A stretch of DNA of 64,000 nucleotides from Coptis chinensis (Eukaryota; Streptophyta; Magnoliopsida; Ranunculales; Ranunculaceae), in contig CM027381.1 in the NCBI GenBank assembly GCA_015680905.1, positions 67,259,501 through 67,323,500 on the forward strand, given 5' to 3'. The translations under genes were made by a program, and so were the position numbers. Shown here piece after piece: positions 35,901 through 44,700 of this stretch (position 1 is its first letter; each line of letters opens with the position of its first letter). The notes beneath the pieces were generated by a model. The model was not told where the DNA came from and ran no database searches. It saw only the letters and a program-made list of their open reading frames with translations.

Positions 35901-38900
35901 CTCATTTTGATTTATTTCTTATCTTCAAACTATCAGAATTCCTATCTAAACTTAGTCTTCTTTTGTCTTTTCAGTTCTTCTTCCTCGTTTTGCTAAAAGT
36001 CGTGGAAATTTAGACAGAGTACTAAGGCTTTTAGGCTGAGTCCAATGGCTCCCTATCCCTTTAAAAGTAGAGAGTAAAATAGAGATAGAGAGTAGAATCC
36101 TTTGTATATATACATAGAAAAATAATGATAGAGAGTAAAATATGTTGACTTTAGCTCTATTTTGTTGACTTTAGCTCTACTTTATTGACTTTAACACTAC
36201 TTTTAAAGGGATAGGGAGCCATTGGACTCAGCCTTAGAGGGGACTGAAGCCGATGTCGATATTAAAACGGGGGCCGATAAAGAAGGGAATCTAAAAATCA
36301 CTGTTCCTCTTTCTGACATCTCAAATTATCGCGCACCTCTTTATGTACTCAAACACCGAGCACTTCAAAAAATGGGTCAGTCGCCAACTTCCACTCAATC
36401 TCCTTTAAACAATTCCTCAGACGATCTTTCCTTTCTCGTATCTTCCTTTGCCTCGCATAGCTTGCCTCCTAAACTTCCCAAAAGTTTCTATGATTATCTA
36501 GATAACAATTGTACCATGACTCCCAATCTTTTCCCTGAGATTAAAAAAGAGGTGAGGAAGATCAGCCATCGACCAAACAAATACATCTTTATTCTTCTTT
36601 AGAAACTCGATTAAATCACTCTTGATTTCTGAACTCATCTCTATTCCAACAAAAGTTAAACAACTTTCATTGTCTTGTCCGATATTGATCTTTTGCACTT
36701 CTTCCATTGTCTTACTTAGGATTATCTCGGGCTCTATCTTCATCTCCAATGTGAATCTAACATCCTCCTGATGGTTTTTGCTATCTGATTTTGGAGATGA
36801 ACTTTCCATTAATTGTTATCTGGCGCCTTCCGAGACGCCCCCAGTGTCCACTTTCTTTTCTTTCATCATACCCTTTACGGTAACAAAATTGCACTTCTCA
36901 GATTCTAACTGGTCGCCTCTTATCTCATGTGGCCCATACGCTGTCGGAAATCTGATAACTTAATAAAAAGTACTTGGAACTGCTCTCATATCATGTATCC
37001 ATTTTCTTCCGAAAATAGCATTATGATCTGAATGATGCTTTATGACTATAAACTTAGTCATAATAGTCTGTGGGCCTGCCCTTACTGGCAACTTAATTTC
37101 CCCCGCTGGCGTTCCATTAAAACCATACAAATTGAACTGTGGTTCTTTTAAATGGAACTCATCAAATCCGATGCCATGTATAAGCTTTCCAAAACAAAAT
37201 ATTTACAGAACTACCACAATCTACCAATATCTTTTGCATGTCATAACCTGATATTCTTAATGTAATCAACAGAGCATTATCATGAGGCAACATTACCTTT
37301 GACAAATCATCAGGTACAAACATAATAGCTCCAGGTATACTTGCCGATATGAGAGCAGGATCTACTAGTATCGGCTCCACATTTACTTCTAGCACCTCCT
37401 TGACTGTCGATATCTTTCGTATTTTATCCCTTATGATTATCTTTCGTATTTTATCCCTTATGATTTTCTTCTGTGGGATAACCCCCCTTATATATCATAA
37501 CGGCTTATCATTCATCACCGCCGCTACCTCTGGTCTGGCATCAGCTCTAAACTCCCTGAGCTTTCCATCTCTCATTAATCGATCTCTTCCTCGAAAGCAA
37601 TTGAAGACATTTGTTTGTCTCATGATTCTTTACCTTGTGAAAATTATAAAAGGGTTTATCTTCTATCTCCTGAGGCTTATGAGTCAGATGTTGGAAATAA
37701 GGCTCTTTCCCAACCCTTCTCAAGATGTCTTCCAATGTAGTATTAATAGTGATATAATTGGATGGATCCAACTCCTCTCTTAATGACCTTTCGAATTTCT
37801 TCTTTTGTGAAGGTTGACCTTCGAATTTCGAATAAGAATCATTCGCCTTTCGCTTAACGGATTTTATGATGGGTCTCTTCTTTGGCTGAATTGCTTTCGC
37901 CTCGGATACTTGTAACACAGGTTGAACTAAAGCTGATAGAACACCCTCTTCAACTTGTACGTCTTTCTCGGCTTTATCATAGAGCTCTCTCAAAGTCTTA
38001 ATATCCTTTCGAAGCATATACTTGTGCATATCGGACGCAGAAATGAAACCTGTTTGAAATGCCATTACTGCTGTCATCTTAGACTCATCCAAATGTTCTA
38101 CCAATTGCGCTTTTGCCTTGAATCGCGATAAGAAACCTTTCAGAGATTCTTTCTTTCCTTGCTTCAGTTGGAACAAAGCCGACACCTGCTTTGGTTTCAC
38201 ACGCTGATGCCCATAATTGGTCAAAAAAATTTCTTCAATCTCCCTATAACCTGATATTGATCCCTCTTGTAAAGAACAGAACCACTTGAACGCCTTCCCC
38301 TTTAGACTTGAAGAAAAGGATTTGCATAGCAATGAATCCCGATATGCAGTTCCCTTATATATCGAAAACTGATGTCGGTATGCGAAGAGATGGTCCATCG
38401 GATTCGATGACCCATCATATTGAGTGAACTTAGGCAGTTCAAACTTCGGCGGAACTGGCATCATCTCGATACTTTGATGTATCGGATTTCTACTAACATC
38501 ATCCGCCAATTTTCTTATTGACGCTGAAGTCTTCTCGAGCACTTGATTTCCCATTTGCTTTATCATCTCCTTGGTTATGGGCAGTGGTATCAGCATTTCA
38601 GCTATTGGCGATATTTCTGCCCCTTTCTCATTTCTTATTGATGTCTTTCCCCTATCACGACTACCCAATTTAGAACTACATTTCTCCTCTTCTTCCTCCT
38701 GAAAATCCCTAACTACATTACTTGGACCACCTTTCTTCATCTCTCAATTCTCCTTTAATAAAATAGCATTCTGCTTCTCTAACTCTTTCAATTTTTTCAA
38801 CACTTCCTGAAATGATACTTCTACATTCACATTTGTTTCCAACTCCCTTCGACTTACTGAAGCTCTTCTACATTCACATTTGTTTCCAACTCCCTGACTT

Positions 38901-40748
38901 CATCCTCTTTGTATTCCTTGTATCTGACTGATTATCATTCTCCATTCTCTTACTATTTGCTTTCTTCCTCGAGCCATTGTAACCGAACTCAGATTCTTCT
39001 AACACACTTCCTTCACTCAAATCTGTAGAAACCCTATGGATTCTGGGTCTTAAAAGAAGAAAATCGAAAATTTTCTTGTTCTAGATACACAGACAGCGCC
39101 AATGTGATGTCCAAGAACACATTTCTTAAATGTTCTAGGATCACACAACCTTACTAATGAACAGAATGAATGAAAAGAATGAAAGATGAAGATGAATTGA
39201 ATCAAAGTTTTATTGATTGGCGATAGAAGTTTACAATCTCTCTCACTCTATTTCTCTCTCCTCTTTCTAATGATTTTTTTGACAATCAACTAATGAATCC
39301 CTTCCTCTTACTCTTCCCGTCCTTATATAGTATCTTGATTTGGCTTTGACCCAGTCCATTTTTGACACGTGTCTCTTGTCTTTCTTTCTCATTTTCCGCC
39401 TTCTACCTGCAACACAATTCAAACACCCGCAAAATTTACCGAGATATTGGCCTTTATGCCAATATCTCGAGTTTTAAAATACTCAAATGAACATATTTAT
39501 AGGTGCGATATTTGCCCACTACAGTAACTAAATGACAAGTACGGGAACTCCAAGTTTCGCCAAAAATGTATTTTGTTGGATCTACAAACCAAAAGTCAAA
39601 TAGATCCAACTCTTTGTGATAACTCTTATTCACATTAGTCCCTAGAAGACCAGTATTACGGTTAATGGGGCCAGGGGATGAAATCATGAAAGCCATAGAT
39701 CGTAGTAAGCTTCTTTGGACTACAGTCAGAAAACAGAAATCTACCAAATGGCAAGTCCAAGTTGGGGCAGACTAATATGCCATTCGCAAGCTATTAAAAT
39801 GTACAGAGATATAAATCATACTTTGTTGAACAAACTTGCGTGCGTTCCATACTATTGTGAAAGTTTTTCTTCGATCCTGATGCAATTTTCTCAAACACAT
39901 GAATCAATCTGTTATAGGCGATAATTTATGTTTTTATTGCGTCCTGATGCATCAACATATGATAAATCTATCTTTAAGGTCAATTTGCAGAAAAATGTGT
40001 TCGGCATAGCATTTTTGGCCTGGGAAGGCAATGTGGCATACATGCAACTCTATAAATGTCCAGTCTTATTAGCATTCCCACTACTAAAGCATTCCTAGAA
40101 CGAAAATGACCGAATATTAGTTTCAACTTTCGATCCATTCAATAAACAGGTCAGGTCTAAAAAAAATGGTACCTGAAAAACACCAATGTGTCGATTGTAA
40201 TCAGAATCAGGCATCAATAACACAAGAGAAACATAATAGGTATGACCACCAGGAACAGGCCACTTCTTTTTCCCCACTTGCAATCCAGTACTCGTAAATG
40301 GAAACACAGCTGTTGGGTGAATCTCAGTGTAATCAAAGTGCACAGATTCGCTAACTAAAACAGGTTCATCGACCCAAAGCCGAACCAAACCAACACCCAG
40401 TATCACAGACAAGATCAGAACAGCTATGAGAATTATACATGCATAAAATGCACCTAGACATCCGTATCCTATTTTTCTCAAGAAAAGCACCCCGCCTTCT
40501 GCTACCTTGGACGGAACACGAGTAGCAGCAACAACAGTCTTCTCGACACTTTCTTTGGATTCTTCAGCAAGATGGAAAGATTCAGAAACCAAAGAAAAGA
40601 AAGGTGAGAAAAGAGAAATGAGGAAGCTGGTAATGAAGTCAGCTTGGAATGATACGATTTTCACTAAAAGGGAGTCTTTCTCTTGTTCCGCAGGAGGAAC
40701 AGGAGAAGTGATGAGTGTTGACATGGTTTGGTTTCGGGTTTCTTTCAT
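32927..40748 (-). CDS. Seipin-like protein (SEIPIN1 type), two exons
   Basis: Exon 1 is 40748-40173 and exon 2 is 33610-32927. The splice sites are ...TTTTTCAG|GTACC and ...ATTATATAG|GTGACA, phase 0, giving 419 aa. Seipin is an ER membrane scaffold at ER-lipid-droplet junctions that controls droplet formation. There is an amphipathic/hydrophobic N-terminal stretch at 36-54, transmembrane helix 1 at about 101-124, a lumenal domain with VHFDYTEIHP, YYVSLVLLMPDSDYNRHIGV and LRAG-type LQPRAGTS, transmembrane helix 2 at about 301-322 (WKWTFYVWTSLYMYIMFLV) and a Ser/Arg-rich tail. The start could instead be the Met eight codons later (40724). Length is near Arabidopsis SEIPIN1 and lacks the long N-terminus of SEIPIN2/3. 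The intron holds element 4 but both exons are intact. Confidence 0.93.
34021..34395 (-). repeat. Element 4 left LTR (3' LTR)
   Basis: Matches 39105-39523, but lacks an 18-bp stretch near the middle and the palindromic hairpin present in the other copy. A TATATAG TATA-like word occurs near 34224. Confidence 0.9.
35095..36540 (+). pseudogene. Antisense ORF of element 4, Transposase_28-like, spliced and interrupted
   Basis: Plus strand, opposite to gag. ATG at 35095 gives MASEYTISDASLPSEDTISD and an acidic Ser/Asp repeat. After a frameshift near 35375 and an in-frame TAA at 35431, the conserved part reads GLRFPLSNLDREVLNHLNIS and PGQGTGNFSR, matching the style of the 'putative gypsy type transposon' (Transposase_28) domain. 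A GT-AG intron at 35894-35974 is in phase. A MITE with TTA duplication (36034-36233) breaks the last exon. Antisense ORFs at this place are known in Tat-lineage elements; their function is not established. Confidence 0.7.
36034..36233. mobile_element. 200-bp MITE, PIF/Harbinger (Tourist) type
   Basis: Terminal inverted repeats of about 37 bp start GGCTGAGTCCAATGGCTCCC. The flanking TTA direct repeats lie at 36031-36033 and 36234-36236, the TWA duplication typical of Tourist-like MITEs. The interior contains TTGACTTTAGCTCTA three times with changes. It sits in the antisense ORF of element 4. Confidence 0.9.
36530..37400 (-). pseudogene. Element 4 protease and truncated pol start
   Basis: The protease part (37162-37395) includes VMLPHDNALLITLRISGYDM and ILVDCGSSVNILF, with the active site written DCGSS where DSG/DGGSS is usual. 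A second frame (up to 36809) carries the linker that precedes RT in Tat elements, IKSDLIEFLKKNKDVFVWSM. Homology ends near 36530 where the opposite-strand ORF begins; the rest of pol has been deleted. A 27-bp direct duplication (37412-37438, 37439-37465) lies between gag and protease. Confidence 0.8.
37412..37465. repeat. 27-bp tandem duplication in element 4
   Basis: ATCTTTCGTATTTTATCCCT plus TATGATT occurs twice in direct succession. Being 27 bp it keeps frame. Confidence 0.9.
37547..38740 (-). CDS. Element 4 gag, uninterrupted 397-aa ORF
   Basis: The frame opens MKKGGPSNVVRDF and contains the retrotransposon gag core: LPKFTQYDGSSNPMDHLFAY, DSLLCKSFSSSLKGKAFKWF and IEEIFLTNYGHQRVKPKQ. This is the pattern of Tat/Ogre-group gag. 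A Lys-rich region follows at about 290-320. No zinc knuckle is visible at the end. The ORF is unusually intact next to the decayed elements 1 and 2, which fits a younger or trans-mobilised copy. Confidence 0.88.
   Translation of the reverse strand: MKKGGPSNVVRDFQEEEEEKCSSKLGSRDRGKTSIRNEKGAEISPIAEMLIPLPITKEMIKQMGNQVLEKTSASIRKLADDVSRNPIHQSIEMMPVPPKFELPKFTQYDGSSNPMDHLFAYRHQFSIYKGTAYRDSLLCKSFSSSLKGKAFKWFCSLQEGSISGYREIEEIFLTNYGHQRVKPKQVSALFQLKQGKKESLKGFLSRFKAKAQLVEHLDESKMTAVMAFQTGFISASDMHKYMLRKDIKTLRELYDKAEKDVQVEEGVLSALVQPVLQVSEAKAIQPKKRPIIKSVKRKANDSYSKFEGQPSQKKKFERSLREELDPSNYITINTTLEDILRRVGKEPYFQHLTHKPQEIEDKPFYNFHKVKNHETNKCLQLLSRKRSINERWKAQGV
38818..38895. repeat. 31-bp direct repeat in the element 4 leader
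   Basis: CTTCTACATTCACATTTGTT and the next 11 bases occur at 38818-38848 and again at 38865-38895, upstream of gag. Confidence 0.85.
39105..39523 (-). repeat. Element 4 right LTR (5' LTR)
   Basis: 419 bp. Includes a 12-bp perfect stem, CGAGATATTGGC / GCCAATATCTCG with loop CTTTAT, at 39440-39469, absent from the left LTR. Confidence 0.9.
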
Positions 40749-40997
40749 TTTGCATTTTGTAAAGTTTTGAGAGTTGAACAAGGAGAAGCTGAGAAGTGGT
40801 GGCAAACTGAAGTGAGTAGCTAGCACGTGTTGTTTTACAAATAGACGGACAGGAGGTGAGAAAACCAGCAATAAATGGATCCGTGATCCCGAATCCAGCT
40901 AAATCTTTGTCAGCATTAAGGCCCATGGACCCTTGAAATATGCCGCTTATTGCAGTGGACTGAGATGTTGAAGCGAAGACTAGAGGGTAGTTCTGGG

Positions 40998-41384
40998 TAA
41001 GGCTGTCAATGGGTTTCGATAATCTGATAACCAATCCGAATCAAACTGATAAAAAATGGTTTGGGTTTTGATATATTGATTTGGTTTTAAATTTTGCCTT
41101 CCATCGAATCGATATGAACTTGAACGGATAAGATAGCATTTTAGTAATATTTATAATTAATTTTGTATGTGTTTATCAATTGTGTCGTTAAAATTAATTA
41201 ATTTAATTTAAGATTTAATTGAATTTTATAGTTTTCAATTCAGGTCGGTTCGGATTCATTTTGTAATATATTTTAAATTAGATGTAATATTATCAGTTCG
41301 GTTCGGTTTCAAGTTCCCAATTTTTTTATCGGTTCGGGTTCAAATTTTCTAAAACCCGACCCAAACCAATCCATTGACAGCCTA
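40998..41384. mobile_element. hAT-like MITE upstream of the seipin-like gene
   Basis: The left end reads TAAGGCTGTCAATGGG and the reverse complement of the right end TAGGCTGTCAATGGATTGG, the form common in plant hAT MITEs. The flanking 8-mers are GTTCTGGG (40990-40997) and GTTCTAGC (41385-41392), 6 of 8 matching. The interior has TCGGTTCGG-rich inverted stretches. It lies about 250 bp upstream of the seipin ATG, so it may overlap the promoter. Confidence 0.75.
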
Positions 41385-41722
41385 GTTCTAGCCTTCTAGT
41401 GCCCCACCTAGTGTCGCTCAATGCAATTTTATAATAAAATACAAGCCACAACGGTATTTGCAGAACAAACAGATAGAGCGTTACAAAATTTTCCAGTCAT
41501 TCTTTTCATTACATCCAATTTTTATTGTAGACAAAGTTGGCTAAAATGCGAAGCTTACATTTTTTTTCTTTTTTCTTCGTAACTTAAGCTTTTTGAGCTG
41601 TATCAATGTCCGGTGGATAAACAAACTCCATAACTGTAATCTCTTACAAGATATCAAGTAGAACGTCACTCAAAAAACTTGGATCAACTAGATTTCAAAA
41701 CTTTTTGCGATCTAGTGCAATA

Positions 41723-44700
41723 TCAAGTAGATGGATCCTCAGTTGCCTTTTTCTCCCGTTGTTTCTCCCTTCGTTTTTTGTTCCTCAATGCGTTTTTGCT
41801 CAATTCTCTAAAGAAATAAATATGAAAAGTAGTTAATAGAAATGTCCTCTAATAACTGAAATCTGAACCCAAGATTGAGGGAAGTAATTTATACTGAAAT
41901 GTACTTACTCAGTAGGGCCACCTCCTCCAAAGAGCTGCCATAATTGTCAGAAAACACCAACAATTAGTTTCTTACAACTCACAGAATTAGTACTACAAAG
42001 AGGCAAGAATAAATGTCATAATCAGATTCTCGTGCTCAAAAGAAATATGCAGAGAAGCCGCTTCCCTCTACTGAGCATACCTCTCAGCAGTAGGCACTCA
42101 ATATTGGAGTGAGAAAGACAAACATTTATGAGAGAGAGAGTTCACTGCCTGCAAACTCCCTTTTCAAACCACCAAATTTCAGTGCACTGGTTCTCATTCA
42201 GCACAAGTAACAAATAGATATCAATGAATTCATACTTTGGACTTGCGTGGATGACTTGTAAGAGATTCAAGATAACAAGATCGATGACTAGCAACTAAGT
42301 AAACTCTAGCCACAGAAACTTCAAACTCAACTTGGATATGTTGGGACTGGACAAATGGTTAAATTCTTGACTTTTATGATCTTCTACATGCATATATTTA
42401 TAAACAAATAAAATGAAAATGAAAATGAAAATAAAAAAATAGTCTTTATGGTTATGCAGGTGTGGAAATACATAGGGATTGGAAGTTTTACGCAAGCGCA
42501 TTAATTTGTCTAACACATTCTAAAGCCTCTTTTTTATTCTGACACTCTTTTTTGTTTCCTGTATCTTCAAAACTAGAAAAGGATAGTATGATATAGACAT
42601 TAACTGGGAAGGAGCCCAATCATTACGGAGCCAGCTTTAAACTTGATATGAATTATGAACTGGGTTTGAGTTGAATCTTTCATCAGTATCGTTATCCACA
42701 TTCATGGATTCGCAGAGAAAATAGTAAGCCCTTTCTCATCTGTAACAGTTTTCAGTTACTGAAAACATTGATGATCCAAAATAAATGGGAACCACCTTTC
42801 TGACAGGGATAAACCTAATTTCACAAACAATGACTCAAGGAAATATAATGACACTGCATAATAGCATCATTCATGTGGAATACTTATTGCCTACTTGCTA
42901 GTAATATCCAAACAGCAGACACCCAAAAGATACACGTAAATCAATAAATCAAGGTATTAGACAGAGACGATGAAACAACCAATATGTTTAACCATACCTG
43001 TGCCTGAACTGCAACAGCAGCCTTAGCATGTGGTGGCTGATAAGCGGAAGGTTTTTGCACAAGGGTGTTGGGGGCACTGGTACTGACAGAAGGTTGTGTG
43101 GACTTTGATCCTTTTCCTGAAAAGAATAAAAGAATCTGCAATGAGGACCAAAGAACCCAAAGGCACATAGTATCCAACTGCTGTCAGAAATGGAGAATAA
43201 CCTTGTGTTTTCGTCGCTTCAATTTTTAATGAGCCAATAGATTGTACAAGTTCAGCTATATCACTAAATCTTTCAGGGGCATCTGGTTTCCATTCAGCCT
43301 GAGCAAGCAGCAGGTAGAAACCGTTTAGTAGAAAAAAGAAACAAGATGGTTTGTCTCAAGTCTGTTAAGGACACTGACCTGATATAACTTATCAAACATC
43401 TTTTTGAAGTGCAATGACCCATCATGGTGGAAAATTTTAATCCTTCATAAAACAACAGAAGTTGTGAACAAAAAACTCCAAAGACAAGGAAAAGAAAACT
43501 AATAAGAAATTAATCAAATAAAAGAAACAGTGATTTGATGCTGTTTAATAACAATAATAACGATAATAACAGTAAAGCAAATGTCCTTTGAATAGGCATT
43601 TATTATGATTCCAGTATATGTGAAGAAATTGTCTGGTTCACTAGCAAAATACAAATACATGTCCGGGTAACTACTGTAATAAATTAACGAACAATCAAAG
43701 AAATGTCTACTTTGAATCACCAGAAAAATATTCCTTTTTAGTTGCATGAGACAATACCCAGAAAATTCTTCCAATTCTCAAGTTCCTTTCTCCTAATAAG
43801 TATTTGGAATATTTCCCCATTGGTGCTCTTAAGCATTCATGTACATAAAACTCGAGAATTGGCAATTAGGTCCTTGTGGGTGCCACAATGGAAAGACACA
43901 CATAGGATCCTTCTTCTACCAATAGCTCTCTGTTGAAGCGGCACAGCTATCCTATTGAAGTATGGAGAGTATGGGAATTGAGAAGCACATGTACTGAAGT
44001 AAGGGAGAATGAGAAGGCATGGAAACTGCCATATGCGTGGTATCAGTCTTGATAAGGCTGGGTATAGAGTAAGATGTAGCAGGTATGACAAGTGAACTCG
44101 CGGTTGTAAGCGACAACCTAGTATTTTCTCTGTGCTGAGGCTGAAATGGTCTCTTTACAAGTTGACCTCTCTTCCATTGAAAATGTGTTATCCTGATGTT
44201 TTAAACAGAGCTAGATGAGGTTGTACCTCTATTTCTTTGGTAGAGTAGGTGAAGTACAAAGACCTAAATGACAGGTTGGATATTGTTGGAAGAAGTTACC
44301 TCAACAGTAGTCAAACCAGTCCAACTTTGTGCAACACTTGGGAAAGGTAATGACGAAAACCATAGTCAGTCACATTCAACATTCAAGTAACTGAATATTT
44401 CTACCATATACAAACTTCAAGTAACTGAACATTTCTACCATTTACAAACTTCAGCTAAAGCAACAATCTAATGTGTGTTTCAATGCTAATCATCAAGTGT
44501 GTCTTTTGAGACTTCATAAGCTGGAGGTCACATTTTCATGTACTTGAGACCATGGACCAAAATATCACCGATATATTTATCGGTATTTTGGTACACCGAC
44601 ATCGATATTTCCGACATATATCCACCGAATATAGAACCCTTTTTTTCCGATATATATCAGAATTTCCGATATAAAACTTTATATCGCCGATATAATCGAT

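Larger units (their letters stand above)
34021..39523 (-). mobile_element. Element 4: non-autonomous Tat-like Ty3/gypsy element in the seipin intron
   Basis: LTRs at 34021-34395 (375 bp) and 39105-39523 (419 bp), TGATGTCC to CCCACTACA. The primer-binding site on the minus strand is TGGCGCTGTCTGTGTATC, and the polypurine tract is GAGAGGGGGCGA beside the left LTR. It codes for gag and protease on the minus strand; RT, RNase H and integrase are missing. An ORF on the opposite strand lies between the pol remnant and the 3' LTR, as is known for Tat-lineage elements. The flanks GTAACTA (34014-34020 and 39524-39530) are a perfect 7-bp repeat, longer than the usual 5 bp. Confidence 0.92.
33611..40172 (-). 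other. Seipin intron, 6.6 kb, expanded by a retrotransposon
   Basis: GT at 40172-40171 and AG at 33612-33611. Removing element 4 (34021-39523) and one copy of its flanking repeat leaves about 1.05 kb, which would be the ancestral intron. Confidence 0.9.

Noticed and set aside
32927..40748. Seipin gene as a pseudogene disrupted by a retrotransposon
   Set aside because: The insertion is wholly intronic; splice sites and phase are intact and both exons are open.
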